The position numbers and the translations under genes were made by a program. The notes beneath the pieces were generated by a model that saw nothing but the letters and a program-made list of their open reading frames with translations, had not been told where the DNA came from and made no database searches. From contig VXBP01008521.1 in the NCBI GenBank assembly GCA_013400115.1, forward strand, positions 171,544-235,543: DNA of 64,000 nt, written 5' to 3'. The DNA is from Rhinopomastus cyanomelas (Eukaryota; Chordata; Aves; Bucerotiformes; Rhinopomastidae). Of the stretch, positions 1 to 10,400 are shown piece by piece (the stretch's first letter is position 1; every line of letters starts with the position of its first letter).

Positions 1-440
1 TGAGCCCTAATCCCAGAGCAGGAGATAACCCCGGGTATTCCCACTACCCTGGGGCCACATGCTAAAGCAGCGCTGCAGGGCCATGATGCTGGGCATTCCA
101 GGGATACCTGGGCATGTTCATGTCATGCCAGCCTGTGATGACTGGGAGAAGGGCAGTGGGAAGCTCTGCTGTGGGTGCCAGTGAGATCAGATGGGGTCCC
201 AGCACACACTGCCTGCTTGAGGGCTGCCACACCAGCACCCACTTCTTCAGGTCCCCCTGTTTCTCTGCAGGCCTTGACAGCAGGTGGCATCATCCAGCTC
301 CTGCAGATACCCTGTGCCTGGGGCCAGTGCAGGACATGGAGATTAGCTCTAAGCTGATTGCTGCTGGTCAGGGCAGCACTGAGGTGCTGGGCTGTGGTTC
401 CCCAGCGGCTGGGGGCTGTGGGAGGAGCACGGCTGCACCC

Positions 441-476
441 GGCAGGGCAGGGCAGGGCAGGGCAGGGCAGGGCAGG
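441..476. repeat. Pentanucleotide GGGCA microsatellite
   Basis: About seven near-perfect copies of the five-base unit GGCAG lie in tandem. It is a simple repeat in non-coding DNA. Confidence 0.9.
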
Positions 477-1369
477 CTTTGGTCCATTCCAAAACCATTT
501 GGTTCTGCCATCATAGTTTCCTCTTCTTTCCCTAGCCAGACAGTGAGAGACCTCTGGAGGGCTGTGGCACATTGCACCAGGATCGAGGAGGGTGGGGAGG
601 AGTGGGGAAAGGACGAGCAAGGAGTCCCTGTGGGCAGAGGAGGATTTATGGCAGCTGGGTCTGTGTAGAGACAATAACTACGCAAGACTCTTTGGAGGGG
701 TAACAACTGCCCAAAAAAGGGATTGTGGCAGCTCAGCCTCCCCTCCTGGTTGCTTTCCAGAGAGCAACAGAAATGGGGGGCTCATCTTGCCAGCAGCAAG
801 AGATTAAAGAGTTTGTCTGCTCAGCTCTGCCTTGGCCGCTGTGCCCCAACACCCTGCCCCATGCTGGCTGTGGGGCTGTGCCAGTGGCTGACACTCCCAG
901 CCGGTGTCGACTGTAGCCACTGGCTCAGCGCTACACCCTTCCCGTCGTGGCTGTTCCTGGCTGTGCCAGTTGTCTGAGTGACTCTGTGCCAGTGTCATCA
1001 CTAGCAGGGAAACTGAGGCAGGGAGTGAGAAATGCTTGTGACTGATTCCAGGGTGGCACTTTGCCCAGCACACTGTGTCTCTCCTGGCCCACCTTGGCAC
1101 AGAGCTGCGTGGTCACCCGCCTCAGCCAGCCCTGGGCTCTGGCACTGTCCCTGTGCTCTAGGCTGAGGAGACACCCAGTGGGTCCTCAGGGGGCATTAGC
1201 TGGGTGCAAGGTCCCTGCTCTCTCTGCGCGGCTGCTGGTGCCAGTGCTGCTGCCTCAGTGGGCTTTGCCTCTGCCCAGCTGGAAGCTGGTGGGGAGCACA
1301 GACCCTGGTCCTGCTGCAGTGACAGGGCTACCGATGCTTCCTTGGGGCAGCTGGTTCCCAGATAGGCTG

Positions 1370-1790
1370 GGGGCAGGTCAGGAATTCTTCATTTAAGGGG
1401 CGTTTTTTGGCCAGAAATAGCCAGTTTTGTCCACTTTTGAATCTCTCTCAAGGACAGGGCCAACCTTGATAATTTCTATGGGTGAAAAAAGCAGAGGAAA
1501 AAAGAAAGAGGGAAACAATCAGAGCTCTCTGAGTTGGCATTTCCTGGCCTAAGTGCCATATTTTTTTAATTTGGGTGTGTGTGAGCAAGACAAGGCTTTT
1601 CCATCCTGCACCAACATGTCCCGTAACCCCCAGCAGCCGGAATCCAAACAAACTGCTTGGAAATGGTTCAAACAGGGCGGCTGGAGCCTCTGCAACCCAG
1701 CAGTGCTGGGATTGGGAGAAGCTGGATTTGGGTTTCAGCTTCTTGTTTCCATGTAGGTTCTGTGATTTCTGCTTGTTACCCTCAAGCAGG
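1370..1790. promoter_or_regulatory. AT-rich island, possible enhancer
   Basis: Within GC-rich surroundings this block is AT-rich and not repetitive. It has several T-runs, an ACATTCC-like and GGAATT-like context, and runs such as CCATATTTTTTTAATTTGG that resemble stretched CArG boxes. The compositional contrast and lack of coding potential are what is seen; enhancer function is inferred and conservation was not tested. Confidence 0.3.
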
Positions 1791-2596
1791 ATGGGAAAGG
1801 CTTTCCCTAGATGGATGTGGGGTGACCCGTCTGGTTTGCCATGCCATGGGGGCACGGGCAGGGGTGGAGGTGCTGAGCACAGGGAGTGCAGGCAGTACAC
1901 AGCCCTGCCCCCGTGGGGATCCCTGGCAGGGTGGGCTGGGTGCCACTGGCTGCACCCACTGACTCACTCAGATGGGTGCGGAGGCGCCTGGGCCTGGGAC
2001 ATCTTGGTGCTGGATAGGGAGCCAGGAATGGTCTGGGTGGGAACAGGGAACTGTGGTGTGGAGGGTGAGATGTGTCCAGGGCACAGTGGCTGTGGCATCT
2101 TCTGGGGACCTTTCCCTGGTGAGGGTGTCTGTGGGTGGGTTTGGCTGTGTAGGGTGTGGCTGGAGATTTAGTGCCTCTTGCCTGTTATGGCCAGGAGATG
2201 GGGACCAGCCTGGCCACTCCATGGTGTCCCAGTGCTGCCCCTTGCCCCGCACTGTGCTTACAGCCGGGGAGGGATTATCTGCTGCTTGGCTGTGAACAGC
2301 AACTGGAGCAGGGCAAAGAGGGTTCCCATCCCCATGGCTCCCACTACAAACAGACACCGAGTTCCCAGCCAGAACTGAGTCAGGCAGGGCACAAGCTGGG
2401 GAGGGACAGAGGGACAGTTCTTTTTAGGGGAAGCAGGGGCTGCTTCTCAAGGATGTTCTCCCATCCTGCTGCTGCCGGAGTGGGGGTGCCGGGATCTGTG
2501 GCCGGCAGCCGCTGCCTGCCGGGTGTGACAGGGCTGGTGGAACTAATGGGACAGACAGGGCCGGCAGCCCATCCGACTACTCCAGCTGGGGCAGCA

Positions 2597-2610
2597 GTGC
2601 CACCTGCTGT
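2597..2610 (-). promoter_or_regulatory. CTCF-like core motif
   Basis: Read on the minus strand the 14 bases are ACAGCAGGTGGCAC. They match the remembered CTCF core (CCASYAGRKGGCRS) at 13 of 14 positions, the first being the mismatch. The site lies about 500 bases past the proposed end of the miR-143/145 host transcript, where a domain boundary would be plausible. Binding is inferred only. Confidence 0.4.
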
Positions 2611-3094
2611 CAGCATGGCCAGCCCGGCTGCTGCCTGTGTCTGCCTGCTGCGTGCTGCTTCCCCACCGCCATCCTGCAGCTGCCCAACTGCAGGCAGGGC
2701 CCAAGCAGATGGATAGAGCTGGCTGCGCTGGGTCTCGCTGCCCCTGGGCTGGGGGCTGAGCTGGATCAGGATTGTGGTGGCTCTAGTGCTGGTGGGGATG
2801 TGGTTAATGTGAGGTGGACCCGAGTGCCCAGGGAGGGATCCCAGCTCCTGCTGCTCAGGATGCCTGCAGGGGCAGGAATGGTTTATTCCCTTTGCAGGAG
2901 CAGAGTAGTGCCAGGAACTGGGGAAGATGTCACAGGGGCCAGTTTGAGATGGAGCAAGCAGCACCCCCAGGCTGTGCTGCGGACTCTTGTCCCTCCAGTC
3001 TGTCCCAAATTGTGTTGGCACCAGACCACAGGCTCTTACCCTGCTCCTAGTCCCAAAGCACCATTCAAGACAGAGTCATTCAGGACTTGAGACA

Positions 3095-3100
3095 TTTATT
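3095..3100 (-). terminator. Poly(A) signal of the miR-143/145 host gene
   Basis: The canonical hexamer AATAAA reads on the minus strand about 250 bases past the miR-145 hairpin. It is followed by GT-rich sequence within the next 60 bases, as expected of a cleavage site. It is the first such hexamer downstream of miR-145 and is taken as the likely 3' end of the primary transcript. Confidence 0.55.
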
Positions 3101-3349
3101 AACCCCAGGGTGGCTAAGGGTGACACGAGTAGGGCCCACCAGCCCTACTTGTGGTGGTGATAACCCACAAGTACATTCATTACCCTCCAGTGTGGGGCTG
3201 GCTGGGCTAGGTTTCCCACCTCCCTCTGTTTAGAGTGCCCAGGGGTGGTTTCCTCCCATTCACAGTCCCCCCAGGTGACCCCATACCTTGATTGCAGGGT
3301 CTTCCACAGGCTGTGACTCCCCACAGGAAGGGCCATCTCCAGCTGTTGA

Positions 3350-3436
3350 GCCATGGCCCCAAGAACAGTATTTCCAGGAATCCCCAACGTAGTGCCTAAG
3401 GGATTCCTGGGAAAACTGGACCCTGAGGGCACGGCG
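3350..3436 (-). ncRNA. MIR145: microRNA miR-145 precursor hairpin
   Basis: The minus strand carries a hairpin of about 87 bases. The 5p arm, 3421-3399, is 23 bases and matches the known vertebrate miR-145-5p at every base I recall, with seed TCCAGTTT. The 3p arm, 3383-3362, matches the known star strand, and the terminal loop between them is about 15 bases and differs from human. miR-145 is enriched in smooth muscle, where it drives the contractile phenotype by repressing KLF4/KLF5-type factors. It sits downstream of miR-143 in the same orientation, as in all vertebrates with the cluster. The reverse strand shows a fortuitous open frame that should be ignored. Confidence 0.97.
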
Positions 3437-3769
3437 GCCTGGGCTCTGCCAGCCCCACACATCCTTGCTGCCAGTCAGGCTCAATGGGTGGCTGATGGGG
3501 GATGCCACTGCTGCATCACTATTGTTCCCCACTGCACAAGGCTGCTGTGCAGCCCCTCCTGCTGGTGCTCAGTGCTGGTCTGGAGGTCCTGAGCAGACAC
3601 AGGGGTCCTATTGCTGCAAGGAGAAAACTTCCCACCTTCCTCCTCCTCCCCCTTGCTCTCAGCAGGGATGTGGAAGTTTGGGGTCAGCCCTTTCTCACAG
3701 CCAGGGGTCAGCCCTCCTTGAATCACTGGTTCCAGTGGGTGGGTGGGGTCCCGGAGGTCCCCAGGGTGA

Positions 3770-3858
3770 GCAGTTCCTCCCTTCCCGAGCTACAGTGCTT
3801 CATCTCAGACTCCCAATTGACCAGAGATGCAGCACTGCACCTTGGGCTGGGAGACATG
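3770..3858 (-). ncRNA. MIR143: microRNA miR-143 precursor hairpin
   Basis: The minus strand carries a hairpin whose 3p arm, 3807-3787, is the 21-base mature miR-143-3p with seed GAGATGA. Its 5p arm, 3841-3820, matches the minor strand. The loop between the arms (around 3819-3808) is short. miR-143 is co-transcribed with miR-145 and acts in smooth-muscle and mesenchymal cells on actin and cytoskeletal regulators. The gap to miR-145-5p is only 365 bases, much shorter than the 1.3-1.7 kb I recall for mammals. Both arms are intact and the stem pairs well, so the gene should be functional. Confidence 0.97.
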
Positions 3859-3879
3859 GAGGAGCCTGAGGTCAGCGTG

Positions 3880-6800
3880 GCTGCCGCTGATGCATGTCCA
3901 TGGGTCAGGCTGTGTGTCTGCCTGCACAACTGGGTGCAGGCAAAGGGGGCTCCTTACCTCTGGAGCCACGTGCCTGCATCCCCATGCCCAGCCCAACACA
4001 ACGGCAGGACAGACCTGGTCTTGGTAGCTCAGCCTGGCCTCAGCTCTGCAGGGATACATGGATGGGGGAACTTCACCTCCAAACCCAAGCAATTCCCTCC
4101 AAGAGCTGATGTAGAGCTGGTTAAGGTGAGGGAGACAAGAATCCCCCCAGGGTTGGCACTCAGTGGAGACAGAACACTCTAGAACAGTATGAGGCTGTGG
4201 GTATCGCACCACATGCCCCTTCCTTGCCCCAGGGAGCGAGGAGCATGTGAAAGCTGTCCCTCCTCACCCTTGTCTCTGTTGCAATCCCAGTCAGAGGAGA
4301 CCCCACAGCTGGCTGGTCCCTCACCCTCCCAACATCACACATGGCCAATCTGTTCTCAGGATGGCAGGGCTCAGCCTTTCCCGTAGGCAAGGACATGGGA
4401 ATGTGTCAGGGATGTCCCCTGGACCTTGGGCTGAAGCCCATCTGAACCTAAAGACAAGGATCTGGGGGGAAGCAGGAGGAGAAGGAGGGTGGAGGGAGTG
4501 GCTGAGCCCAAAAACGTCTTTTGCAGGCGAACACTAACATCCTGAGCAGAGCCGGAACGTGGTAAACAGACCATCTATCACAACCGCATCCCACCACCGG
4601 GCCCCGGCAGCGCCGGCACTCCCAGCAGCCTGACGAGAAGCAGATGGTGCATCTCCAGCGGGAGCCCCTGCATCCGGCACCAGCCCCCCTGCCGGGTGCA
4701 CCCAGCTGAGAACTGGGACAGAAACCACCCCATTGCTATGTGCTGGGCTCTCTCATCGGCTACTCCTGGTTCTTGGTAAGAAAGTGGGGAAAAGAGCCCC
4801 ATGGTGCCCCAAGCTTGCCCTATCGGTCAGTTGGGAATGAGGTTTGGGAGCAGCCTTGGCTTGCACAGGGTTATCTCCATACCAGCTGCAGCCAGGCCAG
4901 CCCTGAGCCCCAGCCAAGTGTGGGAACAGCCACAGGGACCCAGGGCCAGCAGAAATGCTGCAGGGACGCTCCTGCTACCCTAATGCCTTTGCAGAACCTC
5001 TGCTTTGCTGCTGATCCTGCTGGGAGGTGCCCTGGCCCAGGCCATGGTGCTTTGGTTAAGGAATGAGCTGTGGCACTGCTGTGTGCCCTGGGAGCCAACC
5101 CCTGGGAGCCAGCCCCCTGACACAGCTGGGCATGGACACAGGAGCAGCTTTGCTTGCAAAGTGCAGCTGCCCCTGCCCAGGAAAAGGGCTGATGGTGGTG
5201 CCCACGTTGGTCTCCTGGTTCTGCCCATCTCTTGCCACTAGCCACGTTTCTGGGGCTGTGCAGTCATCACAGCAGCTTCCACGTCCCCAGGGGCTCCCAT
5301 GGCTGATGAGTCTGTAAGACACAGTGGGTGGCAGTCAGCATGGTGGTGCAGAGACTGGTATGGAGCTGCAAGCTCCTGGGTCCCTTCTCTGCTGTGAGGC
5401 CCCCTTGGGTGCCCAGCACCCCACAGGATTGAGGACAGCAATGCCAGCAGCTCCATGCACTTGAGAAACCCTGCAATGGCCACATGAAGGCCTCCGTTGA
5501 CTGCTCAAAGCTGTGTGTGACAAGGTTCCCCTCTCCTAGTTGTGGGTGGCAGATCCCCAGACACATGGAGAGCCCTGCAGTGGGGCCCGAGGACGGCTCC
5601 TGGCTTCTTCTTGCTGCTGTCCTGGCCTGAGCGGGAAAAGATGGGATTGAACCTTCTCTACCCTCATGGCCGGGGATGGCAGAGCTCATCCAGCTGCCAT
5701 CCCCAGGGAGGGGTTGGTGAGGGAAGAAACACTGGCAAAGATGGGAGGAATGTGCCAGGCTGTGCATCGTGCTGGGCTGGAGGCAAAATATCTGCCAGGA
5801 CTCCCCCAAACTGCCTGAGAGGGGGTCTTGGGGCAGGGAGGGAATAATCCCCCATCCTCCTTTCCATGTTCCCATTGCTTGTCCCCAAGATGGAGCAAAA
5901 AATGCAGTGCTGCAGGGCCTGCCTTGCCCTGTTGTCTCCATTCCCAGGTTTTCCCAGGTTTCCCGAGGAAAGGAGGTTGCTCCCAGTGTGCCCTGTGGTC
6001 ATCACGCCCTGGTGTTGCTGCTGAAGGCCCTCCATGCTGAGAAGCACCAGTGTTTCCTGAGCAGTGCGGGCTGGGAGAAGAGCTACGGCCCCAGGCTGCT
6101 CATCCCCTCACGCGAATGTGCCATATGGCTTCAGAAGAAGAAACACTAATAACGAACGGCTGGACTCATGGTCTTATCAATGCTGTGGGGACCACCAGCC
6201 ACCAGCACATCCCCTGGCCAAGGCTCTCCAGTGGGTGCCCCAGCACAGCGCACACCCAGCACACGGCCCAGCTCCTTTCACAGTCACAGAATCACAGAAT
6301 GTTACAGGTTGGAAGGGACCTTGAAAGATCATCTAAGTCCCACCAGCACTGCCCAGTGCTGCCCCGGCTCCCACCCGCTGCTCACCTCCTCATTCTCCTC
6401 TGCTGAGAACTTCCCTGCTCGCGTGCCCTGCCACCGCGGAGTGGTCTTGGTTTGACAGGAGCGGAGTGGTGAGTGGTCGGTGCTGTGAGCTGCGTCCCCA
6501 GCGGCACTGGGCTGAGCCAGAGCCCGGCCCTCCCCGTAGTTACAACACAGCGCCCTTTCCCCTCTCCAGGCAGGCCGCCACCGCAGGAAATGTCCTTTTT
6601 TAATAGCTCTTGGGATTTGTTTCCTCCTTGAAATTCCCCAGCCCCACAAGACCAGACCTGGGAAGCTAAACACCCAAGCCAGGAGAGCTCCAGGCTGCCC
6701 TGCTTCCACACTGGGGTGATGCTCAGCTCCATGCAGGCCCTTCTTCCCCTCCTCCTGGACCCCCAAAACCTGATCACCAGCTGTTGAGGCTCCATCCCTG

Positions 6801-7265
6801 CCTCAGATGAGGCTTGGTCCAGCTCTGGTCATGGGGTACCCAACTGGCCCAAATGACACCTCCCGCTGGCTAAGAGAGTCACTGCTGGCTGACACCAAGG
6901 TAAACCCTGCCCAGGTGTCCCCTTGCAGGTGGTGGCAGCTCGAATGGTGGAAAGGAGCATGGCCTTGCTGGAAGGACTCACAACTCTATAGAAATTTAAG
7001 GGACTGGCCCCAGGGCAGCTTTGAGGTGCCCCTCACCGGCAGCAATTGATGGATCAATGGCATGGGGATGCTGCTAATGATCACTTTGTGGCTCAGGATG
7101 GAGGCAGAATGGTTCCAACACTCCTTCCCACCAGCACCTTCCAGCACATCCAGCATCTCCACCCTGTGCCCCAGCATCAGCATCTCCATCTTGTCCTCCA
7201 CAGACCATGATGGCCTCTGCAGAGGAGAAGTACCTCCTGGCTCCCTTCCTCCCTCTCTCCCTCGA
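3880..7265. other. Interior of the miR-143/145 host unit, upstream of the hairpins
   Basis: No protein exon was recognised. GC-rich DNA here gives long but random open frames on both strands. The only identifiable element is a CR1 tail near 6286. Host-gene exons may lie here but cannot be told from intron. Confidence 0.5.
6286..6352 (-). mobile_element. CR1 LINE 3' tail fragment
   Basis: The block begins with two copies of the CACAGAAT tail octamer, the reverse complement of the CR1 terminal ATTCTGTG repeat. The typical GGTTGGAAGGGACC segment and ATCATCTA follow. It is a strongly 5'-truncated copy in minus orientation. Confidence 0.9.
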
Positions 7266-7269
7266 CAGT

Positions 7270-7450
7270 GCCGGTACTAAATCAAAGGTTTATGAGAAAA
7301 TGGAGGGGCCAAGGGAGATCCTAATCTGGTCGCAGGCTGATTAACCCCAAGTTCAGGCAGAGGTCCTGATGCTCAGCTATAAATAGTTCTGCCTTCCCTT
7401 TCCCATCCTCCCGTCGAGCCGCAGCGTGCCTGCCCTTTTATGGGCAAAAA
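7270..7450. promoter_or_regulatory. Smooth-muscle control module with CArG box and MEF2 site
   Basis: A perfect CArG box, CCTTTTATGG, lies at 7434-7443 and matches the SRF consensus CC(A/T)6GG. A perfect MEF2 site, CTATAAATAG, lies 47 bases away at 7377-7386. The surrounding 180 bases are less GC-rich than their flanks and contain a GATTAA-type homeobox core. In mouse an SRF/myocardin-dependent CArG enhancer a few kilobases upstream of miR-143 is known to drive the cluster. This box is 3.6 kb upstream of the miR-143 5p arm, so it is the natural counterpart. The MEF2 site could also serve as a TATA-like sequence on the plus strand. Confidence 0.6.
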
Positions 7451-10400
7451 GGCCGATTTGGAGACTGAGTGGCCCCCATCTCCCATGCTGGGGGCGAGCC
7501 AAGGGGGCCCAGGGGGATGCTGCTCTTTCTCACTGGGTTCTGCTGGGATGAATTATAAGGCCAAGAACAAAGGAGCAGGTTAGGGGGGCTGACAGCAGGG
7601 GATGGATGCAGCGGGGAGAGTGCATCTGCTCCGTTCTCCTTTCTCTGGGCAGGCAGCCCTGCTCCTGGTGCCAGAGCGGGGCAGAAATCACCTAATTTGG
7701 TGTCTTTGTGGAACTCCTCTGCACCTGCCTGAGATGTAGGGTGGTGGCATGGTGGGAATGCGGAGGGAACCTGGGGCTTGCCAAGCCCTCTGCCACCCTC
7801 AGGCTGCAAACATAAGCTGACATCTCCCCATCTGTTACCCTCGAGCAGGGGACTGGCTCCACCGTCCCTGCCTGGCCACCACTATGCCCAGACCATGCAG
7901 AACCCACTGGTTCCTTCAAAGCCACCAGTGCCAGTCACTACAGCAATAGCAGAGTCTGGCTTGGGGGTGAGAAGAAGTGTTCAGAGGTGCAGAAGCACTT
8001 GGGAGTTCCTTGCCAAGGAAGAGCCCAGGCTCACAGCAGCCCACTCACTGCCTTTCCCACCGCCTCAGATCTTCTCAGCCAGCCCAGCCCACCAACTGCC
8101 TTCTCTTCGTCCTTAGCTGGTCTCTCTATAGGACAGCATAGCCCTGGCCCATCCCCAGCCCACTGCTGGAAGGTGTATTGGGGTGCAAGGAGCCTACTGG
8201 GGAGGGCTGATGCCTGGTAGCCCCAATCTGCTGGCCGCAGGGCAAGCGGAGCGTGGGAGCGGGTGCAGGCAGCAGCCCTCCTGCTCTGTTTACACATCAC
8301 ATTCCCGCTCTGGAGGAAGTGGTGCAGGGGTGAAGTCCCAGTGGGAACAGGCGGTCACGTCACCAGCCTCCAGTCCTTGCTGGGAAGGGCTGGTGGGAAC
8401 ACAGTGGGGAGAGCTCCCCACAGACACCATTCCCAGGTGGTGTGGGGCAGCTGCTCCAGCATCCTCCTCGCTCCCTGGGCTCTGCTCCTCATCCGGCTCT
8501 TACACAGCTCCCAGCTGAAGCTGGCTGAAGGAGCTGGTGAAGGGAAGGCCCTTGGCATGGCGGGCCAGCCAAGAGCTTGGATCTGGTGTGGGTGGGAGCA
8601 GCAAGGCTCCTCTCCTCTTGCAGAGGCACAGCCATGGTGTTGCTGGAGCTCATTAAGCTGCCAGTGCTCTTGGCTGCTTATCTGGACTTTATCATCAAAT
8701 CTCTGCTCCGGCAAAGGAGAAGGAGAGTGCGGCTGTGTGTGCAGCTTCTCCTGCACAGGAGAATAAATCGCTGCCTGGCAGGACTCAGCTTCTCCAGCCC
8801 TGCCTGCTGCCCACAGAGCTGAGCAGTAAGAGAGGTTAAATTGAAATGTCCTGAATGTGTTGAGTTCCCAGCAAGCAGGAGGAGAGATGTGGGGAAAATG
8901 GAGCACAGAAGTCACACCAGGGCTGATACTCGGGCACTGCTTCTCTGCAGCCCCACATTGCTGGGCTCCCTCAGTAGACCCTGGGGTGAGCGATGCAGCT
9001 CCCTGGCTTCGTGCACTGGGGCTCATGGGGCTGGAGACAGAGAATAAAAGAAATTAAGTTTAAAAAACAAGTTTGAAGAGAGAGCAGGAAAAAAAGAAGG
9101 ACAAATCTGCGCTGAGGGATCTCAGGTAAGATGGCCAGCCTGGAAGAGAGGTGTTGCCTAATGAGCCAGTGACCAGTAAGTCCACCCCACAGCAAGCACC
9201 AGGGTGACCTGTTGGCCATCATAGAGCATCTGCTCCATGCATGGCATGGTAGGTCCCACAGCCCCATCCCCTGAGTCTGTCCCTTGCCCTGCCCTGTACA
9301 AGTGAAGGTGCTCATCTACCTCCCAGCAGAGCAATCTAGCACCTCAGCTCCCAGCACGCTGACTACCTCCTGCAGCTCCAGTGCTGCAGGATGCTGACCT
9401 CCAGTAGGACATTGGTGCTGAGCACCTTGTACTTGAATGTCTCACACCAAAAAAGCCTGGGATGGATGGCTGGCTGCCTCTCGCTCAACCCAATCACACC
9501 CAAGTCTCTTTACTGCCTAGCTGAGAGCTGCGCGCAGTGCCTCATGTGGGCACAGGGCTGGTCCCTGTCCCAACAGGTAACATGACCGTCCCCAGCCCAA
9601 CAACCAGAACATAACAGCTTCATCCCTGACCTCTGAACAGCAGCAAGAAGATACTTACAGCAGCTGCAGCCTGGGCTCCCACTGTGCCAGATTGGCCCCT
9701 CTCCCTGGCCCATTGGGGTGCTGACATGGCCTTGCATTGCCACACCAGCTCCATGTTCATCTCTGCTGACTGCACAGGCTGAGTGTGCACCAGAGATTTG
9801 GCTGCTGCTGCTGCAAGTTTCTCTGCCTATCCCTGGAGCAGCCCAGGGCACCCACCAGCTTCTTTTCCTGTCCAGGCTGCCATCACTTGGGTGTGGGACA
9901 GAAAACACAGGTCTCTCCCAGGTAACCATATGCCTGCTCCACATGGGATCTAACTCCAGCCTCTGCCCTGAGACAAAAAGATGGGGTACCCCAAACCGCT
10001 GAGGGACCACCAACTCCTCCTTACCAGTGACCCCTTTCACAGAGGAGGAAGAGGCAGCCCTACCTGCCCTGTGCCCTCCCTGAGCCCAGCTGATGGGTGC
10101 TGCTGGTGGGTAGAGACAGTTCAAACTCTCTGGGACATCCCCAGAGCAGGGTAGGCAGCTCTTCCTCATCATCCAGCAGGGACCAGAGCCAGGTGTGGAG
10201 GCACAGCAAAAACGAGCTCTGTGAATGTTCCTGGTCCCTGTCAGGCAAAGCATTTTGGGGTTCAGGGGTGACAAGTGCTCCCCCAGCACCCTCCAGTCTG
10301 TAGGCATAGGATATATGTTGGGCTTCATCCCCCTAGCCCGAGCCTCCCCCATGCAGGATCTGTCCAAATTGCCTCTCTGTGCTCCCAGACAAGGTCAAAG

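Larger units (their letters stand above)
1..2590. other. Non-coding flank downstream of the miR-143/145 gene
   Basis: No exon of a recognisable protein was found on either strand. Long open frames here are compositional, because the DNA is GC-rich with few stops. The human order would place the 3' end of CSNK1A1 further to the left, but none of its sequence is visible. The stretch holds a short GGGCA repeat, a possible enhancer around 1370-1790, and a CTCF-like motif at its right edge. Confidence 0.6.

Noticed and set aside
114..668. Long open frames on both strands at the left edge
   Set aside because: They result from GC-rich repeat-like DNA and include the GGGCA microsatellite. There is no family similarity or splice context.
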